DNA of 32,733 nucleotides from Bacteroidota bacterium (GCA_018829545.1 JAHJTX010000176.1:1-32733), one strand, 5' to 3'. Positions 1-9,550 are shown, counted from the stretch's first letter. Notes: generated by a model not told the origin, from the sequence alone. Numbers and translations: made by a program.

Positions 1-648
1 CTCCAAATGTCCCGGAGCCACGTTCGAAATATTAGAAAGATCAAAATCAATAATATTATCAAACACAAAAACAGCTTCTTCCCATTTCTGAGCTTTCTTA
101 AGCATATGGGCTTTATTCAATAATGCCATTGGCGTTCTTTTATCAGTTGGATATTTTGCAACAAATTCATCCAACATCTCCATTGCTATTCTGTAACTTG
201 CGGTGTCCCCATACTGAGTCCATTCCTTAAAAAAGGTCATTGCCAACGCGTAATCACTCAAAATAGCCCAATTTTTAACGTCTCCGTGCTTAGTTTTTAC
301 AGCAGTATACGCAGCTCTCGCTTCTTCCAATGAGCCTTCTTCATCCAGCATTTCTGCCAGCAAGAACTGACCGATAGCAGCCGGCTCTGTGTTTGGTTTG
401 CTTTCAAAAACTATCTTCTCATAATGCTTTTTTGCTTTATTCTTATTGCCGGCTTTGGCAAGAAAATCACCGATTTGATATTTCATATCCGCCGCATAGG
501 TACAATTTGGATATAAGTCAACAAGTTTTTGAGCCTCTCTCGCCGCTTGCTTGTAATTTTCTTTTTCTTTGTAATATTTAACTAAATGATACTGGACATG
601 ATTGGAATAGAAAGAATCCGGAGGATATTCATTTAAAAACTCTTGCAT
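1..648 (-). CDS. TPR-repeat protein, 3' end beyond window, 5' end abnormal
   Basis: The minus-strand frame is open from position 738 down to position 1 and runs off the left edge. The translation is helical and TPR-like: repeated blocks with patterns such as LVDLYPN, AKKHYEKIV, LEEARAAY and EEAVFVF spaced about 35-40 residues apart, as in periplasmic or outer-membrane TPR scaffold proteins. No ATG occurs before 648. The sequence between 738 and 648 already reads like a TPR helix (YPNGKWAQGSKYY), yet an in-frame TAA lies at 739-741, only 44 bases from the stop of the upstream aminotransferase gene. No signal peptide is visible. The gene is therefore either a 5'-truncated relic or starts internally at 648 (TTG at 657 is another option). 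Its role is unknown beyond probable protein-protein scaffolding. Confidence 0.6.
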   Translation of the reverse strand, partial: MQEFLNEYPPDSFYSNHVQYHLVKYYKEKENYKQAAREAQKLVDLYPNCTYAADMKYQIGDFLAKAGNKNKAKKHYEKIVFESKPNTEPAAIGQFLLAEMLDEEGSLEEARAAYTAVKTKHGDVKNWAILSDYALAMTFFKEWTQYGDTASYRIAMEMLDEFVAKYPTDKRTPMALLNKAHMLKKAQKWEEAVFVFDNIIDFDLSNISNVAPGHLE

Positions 649-743
649 TTTACTCAATAAATCCCCGGTTTTTAGCTTCTTCCTCTGAAGGAGGCTATAA
701 TATTTAGAGCCTTGAGCCCATTTACCGTTTGGATATAATTAAG

Positions 744-774
744 TTGAAACCCGACTGTTATAGCCGGGCTTCAA
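744..774 (-). terminator. Hairpin terminator after the aminotransferase gene
   Basis: In minus-strand RNA the sequence forms a 13-bp stem with a 5-base loop (ATAAC), using two G-U wobbles. On the plus strand those two positions become A-C mismatches, so the structure is built for minus-strand transcripts. It begins 11 bases after the aminotransferase stop codon and is followed by an AT-rich run without a long U tract. Confidence 0.65.
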
Positions 775-785
775 ATGAAGAGAAA

Positions 786-2000
786 CTATTTTTCGTATGC
801 GTTAAAATATTTTTCCGTAAACGAAGCAATACTTTTGTAAGCTTTTTCTAATTTTTCATCTTGAGGAAGGAATACAACTCTAAAATGATGCGTCCCCGGT
901 TTCTGCCCAAAACCTGTTCCGGGTACTACAACAACTCCGGTTTCTTTGATTAATTCAGCCACGAAATGATTATCGGAGCTTTTCATTTCAATTTTTGGAA
1001 ATGCGTAAAACGCGCCTTCGGGTTTAACGCACGATATGCCGGGAATAGCATTAAGCATTTCAACAGTCATATCTCTTCTTCTATGAAGTTTTTCCAGTGC
1101 TAAAGTTAGATGATCTTGGTTCCCTTCCAACGCCGGTTTGATGCCGTATTGTTCCGGATGATTTGCGGAAAGCCGCGCTCTTAGCATTTTATTTATCGCT
1201 TCAATATAATCAGCGAGAACTGCTTTCTGTCCACTCACAATTCCCCAGCCGATTCTAAATCCGGGAACCATGTAGTTTTTAGACAAACCGCCGAATGTAA
1301 TAACTGAAGCATCGGGACTGATTGACGCTAACGAAATATGCTTTGCATCATCGAATAAAAGCTTATCGTAAATTTCATCTGCAAATATTACTAGATTGTT
1401 CTCAACTGCAAAATCAACCAACTTTTTAAGAGTCTCGTAATTAGCATTTGAGCCTGTAGGGTTATTCGGATTAATAATGATAATGCCCTTTGTCTTCTCG
1501 TTGATTTTACTTTTAATGTCTTCGATATCCGGCTGCCAGCCGTTTTCTTCATCAAGATAATATGGATTTTCGAATGCCTGCAGTTTACTTGCAACAGCGG
1601 TGTAAAGCGGATAGCCGGGAGTTGGAGTTAAAACGTTTTCTCCTTGATTAACAAGGGCAGTAACAGCGAGTTCAATTGCTTCACTCGCGCCGGTTGTAAC
1701 AAAAATGTCATGAATGTTTTTAATGCGTTTTCTTTCCGCTTCGCCTTCAATTGCCTTAACTGCTTCTCCAATTCCGGACGATGGTGAATATCCGTTTTTG
1801 TTTCTTAGCATAGCGTCATAAGTAGCATCAATCAGATGTCTAGGCGGCTCGAAATCAAATAAATTTGGATCGCCAATATTTAAGTATAACATCTCCTTGC
1901 CGGTTTTAGCCACTTCGTTCGCTAATACAATAATATCTCTTACAGCATAAGTAATATTTTCGGTTCTTACTGCCGGTTTAATTTTGAAATTTGACATCAT
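786..2000 (-). CDS. Class I/II pyridoxal-phosphate aminotransferase (AlaA-like)
   Basis: This is a 404-residue fold-type I aminotransferase of the aspartate/alanine aminotransferase superfamily. Visible hallmarks are NPNNPTG at about 177-183, the cofactor-contacting D208 and Y211 (ADEIYDKL), the Schiff-base lysine K241 in LSKNYMVPGFR, R249 in that same motif, and a C-terminal HHFRVVFLP block carrying the carboxylate-binding arginine. The length and the GWGIVSG region resemble AlaA-type glutamate-pyruvate aminotransferases, so transfer of the amino group of alanine or another neutral amino acid to 2-oxoglutarate is the likely reaction. Specificity cannot be fixed by reading. Two consecutive ATG codons lie at the start, and AGGA lies 5 bases upstream of the first. 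The gene stands alone between a hairpin terminator and a 400-base non-coding stretch. Confidence 0.9.
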   Translation of the reverse strand: MMSNFKIKPAVRTENITYAVRDIIVLANEVAKTGKEMLYLNIGDPNLFDFEPPRHLIDATYDAMLRNKNGYSPSSGIGEAVKAIEGEAERKRIKNIHDIFVTTGASEAIELAVTALVNQGENVLTPTPGYPLYTAVASKLQAFENPYYLDEENGWQPDIEDIKSKINEKTKGIIIINPNNPTGSNANYETLKKLVDFAVENNLVIFADEIYDKLLFDDAKHISLASISPDASVITFGGLSKNYMVPGFRIGWGIVSGQKAVLADYIEAINKMLRARLSANHPEQYGIKPALEGNQDHLTLALEKLHRRRDMTVEMLNAIPGISCVKPEGAFYAFPKIEMKSSDNHFVAELIKETGVVVVPGTGFGQKPGTHHFRVVFLPQDEKLEKAYKSIASFTEKYFNAYEK

Positions 2001-2120
2001 TTCTTCCTAACGATTGTAAATCGAATTGCACGTCAAAAACTAACCTTTTTGTCAAATATTATCAATTCAACAATTGAGTTAAGATGGATGCTCCTGACAA
2101 ATTAAGAATAATATTTTCTT

Positions 2121-2137
2121 CAACCTCTTCGAGGTTG
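2121..2137. repeat. REP-like dyad, CAACCTC-TTC-GAGGTTG
   Basis: A perfect 7-bp inverted repeat closes a 3-base TTC loop. There is no U tract on either side. It is one of four similar compact dyads within about 230 bases. Confidence 0.5.
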
Positions 2138-2170
2138 GCGTCTTCATTTTGTCGGTTGTTATTGATGTTT

Positions 2171-2185
2171 GACCGCTTCGCGGCC
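2171..2185. repeat. REP-like dyad with CCGC-TTC-GCGG core
   Basis: A 4-bp GC-only stem, extendable past one mismatch by an outer G-C pair, closes a TTC loop. The loop is the same as in the dyad at 2121. It is short, so on its own it would be unremarkable; its company is what matters. Confidence 0.35.
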
Positions 2186-2311
2186 GTAATTGCATCTTGT
2201 TCTTAGATTTAGAATTTAGGCGAGTAAGCTATTTGCAATCGGTGAGCTTTTTTATCGCTTGGAGCATTTGGATGCAATTATCAAACAATGTAATCCAAGT
2301 TTTAATCTCCC

Positions 2312-2328
2312 CGACCCCGCAGGGGTCG
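2312..2328. repeat. REP-like dyad, CGACCCC-GCA-GGGGTCG
   Basis: A perfect 7-bp inverted repeat with a GCA loop. It ends seven bases before the next dyad and is strongly GC-rich against an AT-rich background. Confidence 0.5.
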
Positions 2329-2335
2329 AACATCC

Positions 2336-2352
2336 CGATGCTGTAGGCATCG
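2336..2352. repeat. REP-like dyad, CGATGC-TGTAG-GCATCG
   Basis: A perfect 6-bp inverted repeat with a 5-base loop, arranged in tandem with the dyad at 2312-2328. The pair could act as a structured 3' end for the gene downstream on the minus strand or be mobile REP-type repeats. Confidence 0.5.
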
Positions 2353-2401
2353 AAGTGAAGTATCGTAGGCTAAGAACGAACGGTTCACAACCATTTTAGA
2401 A

Positions 2402-5386
2402 TTATTTTGCTTTAACAATAATACCGCTGTTTTCTTGACCGTTAAGTTTAATTATAATCGCCGTCTTTAATTTCAAGTGCTTAACAAGCCCAAGATCTTC
2501 AACCGGTTGAATGCCGTTTAACCAGTTCCAATCGACGAAATTTTGAGAGTTGTTAACGTGCACGGTAAAGTAACCCACTTTGAATGAAGTTAGATTTTGG
2601 AAAAAGTGAGAGCCTTGTGATGGCGTTACATCAAAATCCTTAAAGTTAGTTTCAATAATGGCTTTCGCTCCGGAAATCTGTTCCCACGTAACCGGAATGC
2701 CTAACCAGTGATCGAGCGAGCCCCATCTTCCAACACCGATTAATAGATAAGGCAAACCTTCTTTATTCAATTTCGAATTCAAAGAAGCAACTTGAGAAGC
2801 CGCCTCTCTACTTTTCGATCTATCAAAACTGTTTATGTCAACGTACAAAATATCTTTTATATCGTTAATCACACCGTTACCCATTGCATTATTGCTTCGG
2901 CAGAGTAAGTCCTCATCAACAAAGCCGCTTAGATCTAATTCTTCTAGCTCATTACTAATCACAAGAGGACGCATCTGCAGCAATCCGAATTGTTTTCGAG
3001 CTTCGGTATTAGAATTTAGATTTACAGCAAATTCAATTTCTACGGGAGAACCCATTCCCCAGCTTCCAATTTCCAACAGTTTATCAATTATTTGAGGCAG
3101 AGGAAACAACTTATGTTTAAGGATTGGAGCAAGGGTAAACAATCTGCTGCCGTCTCTTGAAGTACCGTCATAAACTGCATGGTTTTGGTGCGAGTAGGTT
3201 GATGCAATTAAGGGAAGCGTGCCATCCTCATCGGCATCGGCAATGTTGAATTTTTTAATTACATTCTCTTCAGATAAAAAAGTATGCTCCGATGTATTAA
3301 GATTGATAGCAAAAAATTCTTGCTGGCTGTACTTCAATTGATCTTCAATCGTACCAAAGTTAAGCATGTTGTTTGGGTATTTAGGACAGAATCTAATCGT
3401 CGCACCGCCTTCAACAATTGTCTTTCCCAAACCAAGAGCAACGGATACAATTCCATCGCCGGATTTAAGCGGCGGAGAAGGATAAAAATTATATGACTTG
3501 GCTACTCCTGAAAATTCCGGATAGTATTTTTGACCGTATGTGCTTCCCACAGTTCTTTGAATTATAACAGCCATTTTTTCTTCTTCTAATCTGTAGGATG
3601 TAACTTTAATATAATCCTTCGCCTTGTTCGAGAAAGTTGAAGCGTAAATCTGCCTTATAGTATTTAATAGTTGAGCCAGACGCACGCGCAAATCGGGATG
3701 ATTATTTGGAAGCATAAAAGTATCGTAAACGCCCGCAAATGGCTGCCCTTGTGAATCTTCCAAAAGACTTGAGGAACGCACAGCAATCGGTTCTCTCATT
3801 AGTTCCAGAAGAGCCATAAGTTCTTTAATTATGGAAAAAGGAAATCGTGCAGCGCCAAGAAACTTTTTAAGGAGTTCGTAATCATTTTTGCACCTTAGAG
3901 CAAATTGCTGTAAATCGTTATCGTCAAGAAATTGATCGAACACATCCGTACCTAACACAACCAATGGCGGAACGAAAATATCAACGTCTTTATGGTCGCT
4001 TGCAAACTCAAAATTGGCGAGAAGGTTATTTATAAAACCCAACCCTCTAGCTTTGCCGCCAATACTGCCGCCGCCTATACGCGCAAACGAACTGAATTTG
4101 TCAAATGTCTCTTTCTTAAAATCAAGGATAACGCCTCGCTGGCGGGATTTCCTGAATTCAGAAACCGAATCGATTAAATCTAGCCTTAGCTCATTCACAG
4201 ATTTATAGTCGGTTACTTTGCGCGGTCGAAGTTTATGAGCAAGCCAAAATTCAGTCCTTGCTTTAAGCCATGTTGAAAAATGATTTCTTCCCGCATGATA
4301 ACTAATACTTTCTTCAGGAACTTTTCCAAGCTGCCTTTCTAACTCACGGAGGTTTCTCGCTCTGCCAACTTCCACACCATCTGGCGTTCTAAAAATAAAA
4401 TCGCCGAAACTGAACTGCTCAGTCATAAATTTTCTTAATTCCTGCAATAGCGTAGGCGAATCCTTAAGAATGAACGATACTTTTATAGAATAAGCGGCTT
4501 CTTCGTTTTCAGGCACATTTGATTGGAGGAGTATCGGGATATCAGGATGCTTCGCTTTCACATTCTTTGCGAATACAATTCCTGCTTTGGGGTCTTGCTT
4601 TCCGTTTCGCTTAAAATCTATGTCGGATACTATTCCAAGAATTGTATCTTGATACTTCTCAAAATATTCCCACGCTTCTTCATAATTTGAGCACAGAATA
4701 ATTTTAGGTCTTGCGCGCATTCTCAAAAATTTATGCGAAAGATTTATTCCCTCTGATATTAAACTCTGCGCCTGCTTAACTAATTCAGTATAAATAATCG
4801 GCAGAAACGAAGAGTAGAATCTGATATTATCTTCGATTAGAATTATAGTTTGAACGCCGACCCGCTTAGTATCGTATTCAATATTGAATTTGTCTTCGAT
4901 GTATTTAATAATCCCTAAAATGATTCTAAAATCACCCTGCCAAATAAATATTTTATCGAAAACAGAAATTTCTTTGTGATGAATCAAATCAATCATCTCT
5001 CTGTTATCGTATCCCAAAAGAACCATTGGGATATTAATACCAGCTTCGCGAATTTTTTTTGCGAATGTAATAGTGTGCATATCCTCAATATGCTGCGTGG
5101 CTATAATAAGGTTGAACCGGTTTTCTGTCTTTGCAAGTTCAATTGCTTCTTCGCCGCTGCTAACCTGCTCCAATTCTGGCGAATGACTTAAATTAAGTCC
5201 TTGATATTCACGGCGGATAAGTTCATACAATCTACCATCCTCTTCAAAGATGTATGAATCGTACATGCTAGATACGAGAAGTATATCTCTAATTCTAAAG
5301 CGCATGAGATTATGAAAATCCTGGAATTTGGCGTACTTGCTTTGGTTAATAAGATTTGACGTGATTGTTAATTGATTATTCTTCAT
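2402..5386 (-). CDS. Two-receiver-domain protein with PEP-synthase-type (PPDK_N) ATP-binding domain
   Basis: Reading from ATG 5386 gives 994 residues; the frame extends to a TTG at 5482, but homologous proteins that I recall begin close to the FHNLMR motif, so ATG 5386 is preferred. Residues 32-160 look like a degenerate receiver domain. Residues 180-320 are a canonical one: E185 D186 acidic pair, phospho-acceptor D255, S289 and K308. Residues 435-810 match the ATP-grasp nucleotide-binding domain of PEP synthase/pyruvate phosphate dikinase (GGKARGLG at 443-450, RSSSLLEDS from 537, AGVYDTF, QMRP at 804-807). Residues 880-945 form a conserved tail with VGRWGS, GIPVTW and SQGSHFFQNLTSF. The mobile phosphohistidine domain and the PEP-binding barrel of true PEP synthases are absent, so it is unlikely to make PEP by itself. 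The biochemical role is unknown; a phosphorelay-controlled ATP-dependent phosphotransfer function is inferred. Confidence 0.85.
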   Translation of the reverse strand: MKNNQLTITSNLINQSKYAKFQDFHNLMRFRIRDILLVSSMYDSYIFEEDGRLYELIRREYQGLNLSHSPELEQVSSGEEAIELAKTENRFNLIIATQHIEDMHTITFAKKIREAGINIPMVLLGYDNREMIDLIHHKEISVFDKIFIWQGDFRIILGIIKYIEDKFNIEYDTKRVGVQTIILIEDNIRFYSSFLPIIYTELVKQAQSLISEGINLSHKFLRMRARPKIILCSNYEEAWEYFEKYQDTILGIVSDIDFKRNGKQDPKAGIVFAKNVKAKHPDIPILLQSNVPENEEAAYSIKVSFILKDSPTLLQELRKFMTEQFSFGDFIFRTPDGVEVGRARNLRELERQLGKVPEESISYHAGRNHFSTWLKARTEFWLAHKLRPRKVTDYKSVNELRLDLIDSVSEFRKSRQRGVILDFKKETFDKFSSFARIGGGSIGGKARGLGFINNLLANFEFASDHKDVDIFVPPLVVLGTDVFDQFLDDNDLQQFALRCKNDYELLKKFLGAARFPFSIIKELMALLELMREPIAVRSSSLLEDSQGQPFAGVYDTFMLPNNHPDLRVRLAQLLNTIRQIYASTFSNKAKDYIKVTSYRLEEEKMAVIIQRTVGSTYGQKYYPEFSGVAKSYNFYPSPPLKSGDGIVSVALGLGKTIVEGGATIRFCPKYPNNMLNFGTIEDQLKYSQQEFFAINLNTSEHTFLSEENVIKKFNIADADEDGTLPLIASTYSHQNHAVYDGTSRDGSRLFTLAPILKHKLFPLPQIIDKLLEIGSWGMGSPVEIEFAVNLNSNTEARKQFGLLQMRPLVISNELEELDLSGFVDEDLLCRSNNAMGNGVINDIKDILYVDINSFDRSKSREAASQVASLNSKLNKEGLPYLLIGVGRWGSLDHWLGIPVTWEQISGAKAIIETNFKDFDVTPSQGSHFFQNLTSFKVGYFTVHVNNSQNFVDWNWLNGIQPVEDLGLVKHLKLKTAIIIKLNGQENSGIIVKAK

Positions 5387-5533
5387 AAAATGACTTATCT
5401 GCTCTTTTTGTTTTTCTTGAAGTAAACTACTGAACTGATTGGAAACATGCACAAAAAATAAAGTAAAAAAAAGTGTTTGCAAGAGTTCATACTTCAGTTT
5501 TAGAAATAGTATTTTCTAATTTTTTATTCAATT

Positions 5534-5575
5534 TAAAATAAAAAATCCCGATCCTATATTTCAAGAATCGGGATT
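5534..5575 (-). terminator. Rho-independent terminator of gdhA
   Basis: On the minus strand AATCCCGAT and ATCGGGATT form a perfect 9-bp stem (5544-5552 with 5567-5575) around a 14-base loop, followed directly by a T-rich run (TTTTATTTTA). It begins 19 bases after the gdhA stop and separates gdhA from the receiver/PPDK_N gene. Confidence 0.85.
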
Positions 5576-5594
5576 GTATCAAATCATAACGGAA

Positions 5595-7284
<1,690 letters not shown>

Positions 7285-8019
7285 CTACAAATACTTTCTT
7301 AGATGCTCAGGGAGAGGGACTAATTTTCCAATTAGATAAGAATTTAGTTTACCCTTATGAGACAATTTTACGATCTTAGTACTTTCAGATAGTTGAGTAT
7401 TTTTTAAAGCATCCGAGTTTGTTGCGGTAAGAACAACGGCGAGAGTATAAATAAGTATTTTTATATCAAGTAAAAATGACTTGTGTAAATTGTAAAGGGA
7501 ATCTAAATAAATAAGATTTTCAACGCCAAATTCTCTATTACAGAAAACCTGCCACAAGCCGCTTATGCCCGGTTTAGAGTTGATGGACTCCTTGATTTCA
7601 TTTAATTGGGGAAAGAACTCTCGGATGTAATTTAGATCTTTTTTCATTAGCGGTCTGGGACCGACAAAACTCATTGAGCCAGAAAGGATGTTGAATATCT
7701 GTGTTATTTCGTCTAATCCGGTTAATCTAAGCCATCCCGCGAAAGGAGTTATTTCTTCATTGTAATTATTTGCAAGAACATGCCAATCTTCAAGCTTGAC
7801 TGAATTGGCAACTGAATTAGTTTTTAGCGTCTTCAATTTTATTAAGTTGAATTCTTTTCCCTGTGTATTGACGCTTCTCTTCTGAATAAAAATGGGAAAC
7901 TCTTTTAGCTCAAATGCAAGAACTACTCCACCAATAATTGCAATTATCAGAACAAAGGGAAGAAGAATCAGTGATAAAGTAATGTCGAACAATCGCTTAA
8001 AAATAGAATATGCTTTCAT
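7285..8019 (-). CDS. Monotopic sugar-1-phosphate transferase (bacterial sugar transferase family)
   Basis: A 244-residue protein of the PglC/WcaJ-type polyisoprenyl-phosphate hexose-1-phosphate transferase family, which starts assembly of cell-surface glycans by loading a sugar phosphate onto a membrane lipid carrier. Seen: an N-terminal KRLFDITLS motif leading into a hydrophobic re-entrant segment (about 10-35), the KRSVNTQGKEFNLIKLKTL region, the catalytic Asp-Glu pair in GLDEITQIFNILSG, SFVGPRPL, and KPGISGLWQV. The length suits the small PglC-like catalytic form, without the long multi-pass N-terminus of WbaP/WcaJ; a C-terminal tail of about 50 residues follows the core. No other glycan genes are nearby. 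It lies 49 bases downstream of the MlaE-like gene and could share its transcript. The sugar specificity is unknown. Confidence 0.9.
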   Translation of the reverse strand: MKAYSIFKRLFDITLSLILLPFVLIIAIIGGVVLAFELKEFPIFIQKRSVNTQGKEFNLIKLKTLKTNSVANSVKLEDWHVLANNYNEEITPFAGWLRLTGLDEITQIFNILSGSMSFVGPRPLMKKDLNYIREFFPQLNEIKESINSKPGISGLWQVFCNREFGVENLIYLDSLYNLHKSFLLDIKILIYTLAVVLTATNSDALKNTQLSESTKIVKLSHKGKLNSYLIGKLVPLPEHLRKYL

Positions 8020-8068
8020 AAAAGTTTGATGCTTGATTCAGAAAAATTAAATAGCTATTCACGCTGCA

Positions 8069-8839
8069 TTAAAAGACTAAACTCCAAAGCACATAATCCA
8101 TAATAAGTATGAGTGCGGAAGTTAATACAAATGACCTAATAGTAGATAAACCAACTCCTTCAGCGCCGCCTTCGGTACGGAATCCAATATGGCAGCCGAG
8201 CAAAGATGTCACTCCTCCAAAGACTACGCCTTTTATCAATCCGAAAACAAAATCGCCAAAAAAGAAAAATCGTTTTACGGAATCAAAAAAAACATCAAAT
8301 GAAACGCCAAGGAAATAATTGGAAATTACATAGGCTCCGCCAACTGCAATTATGTTTGCAAATATTACTAGAATGGGCATCATTATAATTGCAGCAATAA
8401 ATCTTGGCATTGCTAAATAGCGGATAGGACTAATTCCCATTGTTTCCAAGGCATCAATCTGTTCGGTCACCTTCATTGATCCGAGCTCTGCTGCAATTGA
8501 AGCTCCAACTCTTCCGGCAATAACAATTGCCGTAAGCACCGGACCCAATTCCGTAATTATTGCTCTGCTTGTTGCTGTTCCTAAAAAAGATAAAGGGGCA
8601 ACTCCCTTCAATTGATATGCCGCCTGCCAAGCTGCAACGGCGCCTGTGAAAACTGCGATAATTACAACCAATGGCAAGGAATTTACACCGATGTGCTCCA
8701 TTTGGAAGAATAGCAATTTTCTATTCCTAACAATTTTTCGTGAGTATAGAATTATATTCCAGAAGAGATTACTTATCTGTCCAACTTCGGAAAAGAAATC
8801 GAGAGAAGATTTCCCAATTTTTGCAAGGAGTGAATTCAA
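8069..8839 (-). CDS. mlaE: MlaE-family ABC transporter permease
   Basis: This 256-residue integral membrane protein belongs to the MlaE/TrnD permease family (formerly DUF140), which moves phospholipids or other lipids between inner and outer membranes with an MlaF ATPase and an MCE-domain MlaD partner. Several hydrophobic segments are evident (about 50-75, 95-120, 145-175, 195-215, 230-255), together with family motifs LGPVLTAIVIAGRVGASIAAELGSM and EQIDALETMGISP, the cytoplasmic coupling region. The start is TTG at 8839: an in-frame TGA lies three codons upstream and the next ATG would delete 46 residues. No ATPase or MCE gene is adjacent, which is unusual, since the three are often clustered; partners must be elsewhere. 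Confidence 0.92.
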   Translation of the reverse strand: MNSLLAKIGKSSLDFFSEVGQISNLFWNIILYSRKIVRNRKLLFFQMEHIGVNSLPLVVIIAVFTGAVAAWQAAYQLKGVAPLSFLGTATSRAIITELGPVLTAIVIAGRVGASIAAELGSMKVTEQIDALETMGISPIRYLAMPRFIAAIIMMPILVIFANIIAVGGAYVISNYFLGVSFDVFFDSVKRFFFFGDFVFGLIKGVVFGGVTSLLGCHIGFRTEGGAEGVGLSTIRSFVLTSALILIMDYVLWSLVF

Positions 8840-8958
8840 GTGTTTTCAGTATATGTTAAAAATTACAATCAAAAATAGTAAATTATTTCGATTTTACTTT
8901 ATAATCTGTTCCCAATACAATACCAATTCTGAGTCCACTCTGAAAAGTCATATTGTTA

Positions 8959-8986
8959 TTAACCCCACGTTTTAACGTGGGGTTAA
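8959..8986. repeat. Long palindrome, first of a pair (REP/BIME-like)
   Basis: TTAACCCCACGTT and its exact complement enclose only TT, giving a perfect 12-13-bp stem with a tight TTTT-type turn. It lies in the intergenic region upstream of mlaE and is followed 19 bases later by a second palindrome of the same design. Confidence 0.6.
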
Positions 8987-9005
8987 CAAGCTAAAAACAA
9001 ACTTT

Positions 9006-9031
9006 CCCAAACGGGTTTTAACCCGTTTGGG
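9006..9031. repeat. Long palindrome, second of a pair (REP/BIME-like)
   Basis: CCCAAACGGGTT and its exact complement form a perfect 12-bp stem around TT. The turn sequence GTTTTAAC is shared with the palindrome at 8959-8986, though the outer stems differ. It lies 75 bases after the DUF302 stop on the minus strand, so it might also end that transcript, but there is no U tract directly after it. Confidence 0.6.
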
Positions 9032-9106
9032 GTTTTTCGGATTGGACTCAATTCTCGGCTTCTCAAACGTCTTCTGAGCAGAACAAAATAATGTTTTGAA
9101 TTAGCT

Positions 9107-9493
9107 CTACAACCTATCTAGCGCAGATTTAACTTTATTAGTTACATCAATTGCAAATTCTTCCAGGTTCGGATTGTTCACGGCGCTTAATGCATCCATT
9201 GGATTGATTACAGAAACTTCGGTTTTGCCTTCAACATTTTCCTGAACAACCACATTGCAAGGAAGCATAATTCCAATCTTGTCCTCCGCTTGAAGCGCTT
9301 TATATGCATACTGTGGGTTGCACGCGCCAAGGATTTTATACGGGCGAAAATCGACATCGATCTTTTTTTTAAGTGTTGCTTTCACATCAATTTCGGTTAG
9401 TATTCCGAATCCTTCTTTTTTTAATTCTTCAGTAATTTTTTCAATTGCTTGATCAAAAGAAATGTCAACAACTTTTGTGAAAAAATAGCTCAT
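9107..9493 (-). CDS. DUF302 family protein
   Basis: A 128-residue soluble protein with the DUF302 fold seen across many bacteria and archaea. Visible family features are the N-terminal FDQAIEKITEELKKEGFGILTEIDV helix-strand block, the KILGACNPQYAYKAL motif, and the GIMLPCNVVVQE strand followed by NPMDAL. The two cysteines in the ACNP and LPCN motifs are typical of the family. No signal peptide is present. Its biochemical function is not established; the family is often found near heavy-metal or redox genes. A good ribosome-binding site (GAGGAC, seven bases before ATG 9493) supports the start. It lies 57 bases downstream of bshB1 on the same strand, so the two may be co-transcribed, which fits a loose thiol or redox link. 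Confidence 0.9.
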   Translation of the reverse strand: MSYFFTKVVDISFDQAIEKITEELKKEGFGILTEIDVKATLKKKIDVDFRPYKILGACNPQYAYKALQAEDKIGIMLPCNVVVQENVEGKTEVSVINPMDALSAVNNPNLEEFAIDVTNKVKSALDRL

Positions 9494-9550
9494 ATCAAGT
9501 CCTCATAATTGTTTTACCATGTGATGAAATTTAATTAAAATGGTTTCAAG

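Larger units (their letters stand above)
2001..2401. other. Non-coding stretch with four short dyad hairpins
   Basis: This 401-base interval separates the aminotransferase start from the stop of the receiver/PPDK_N gene. I find no credible ORF in it. It carries four compact inverted repeats, annotated separately, at 2121-2137, 2171-2185, 2312-2328 and 2336-2352. The left part next to position 2000 presumably holds the aminotransferase promoter, but I cannot point to convincing promoter boxes. Confidence 0.6.

Noticed and set aside
393-581. Plus-strand 62-codon frame in the TPR region
   Set aside because: The minus strand carries coherent TPR repeats across the same bases, so this is its shadow.
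2402-5386. Annotation as phosphoenolpyruvate synthase (ppsA)
   Set aside because: Only the ATP-binding domain is shared; the catalytic histidine domain and the PEP-binding barrel are absent, so the enzyme name would be misleading.
8646-8975. Plus-strand 109-codon frame across the mlaE start
   Set aside because: It is antisense to the conserved N-terminus of MlaE and runs into the palindrome; its composition is not protein-like.
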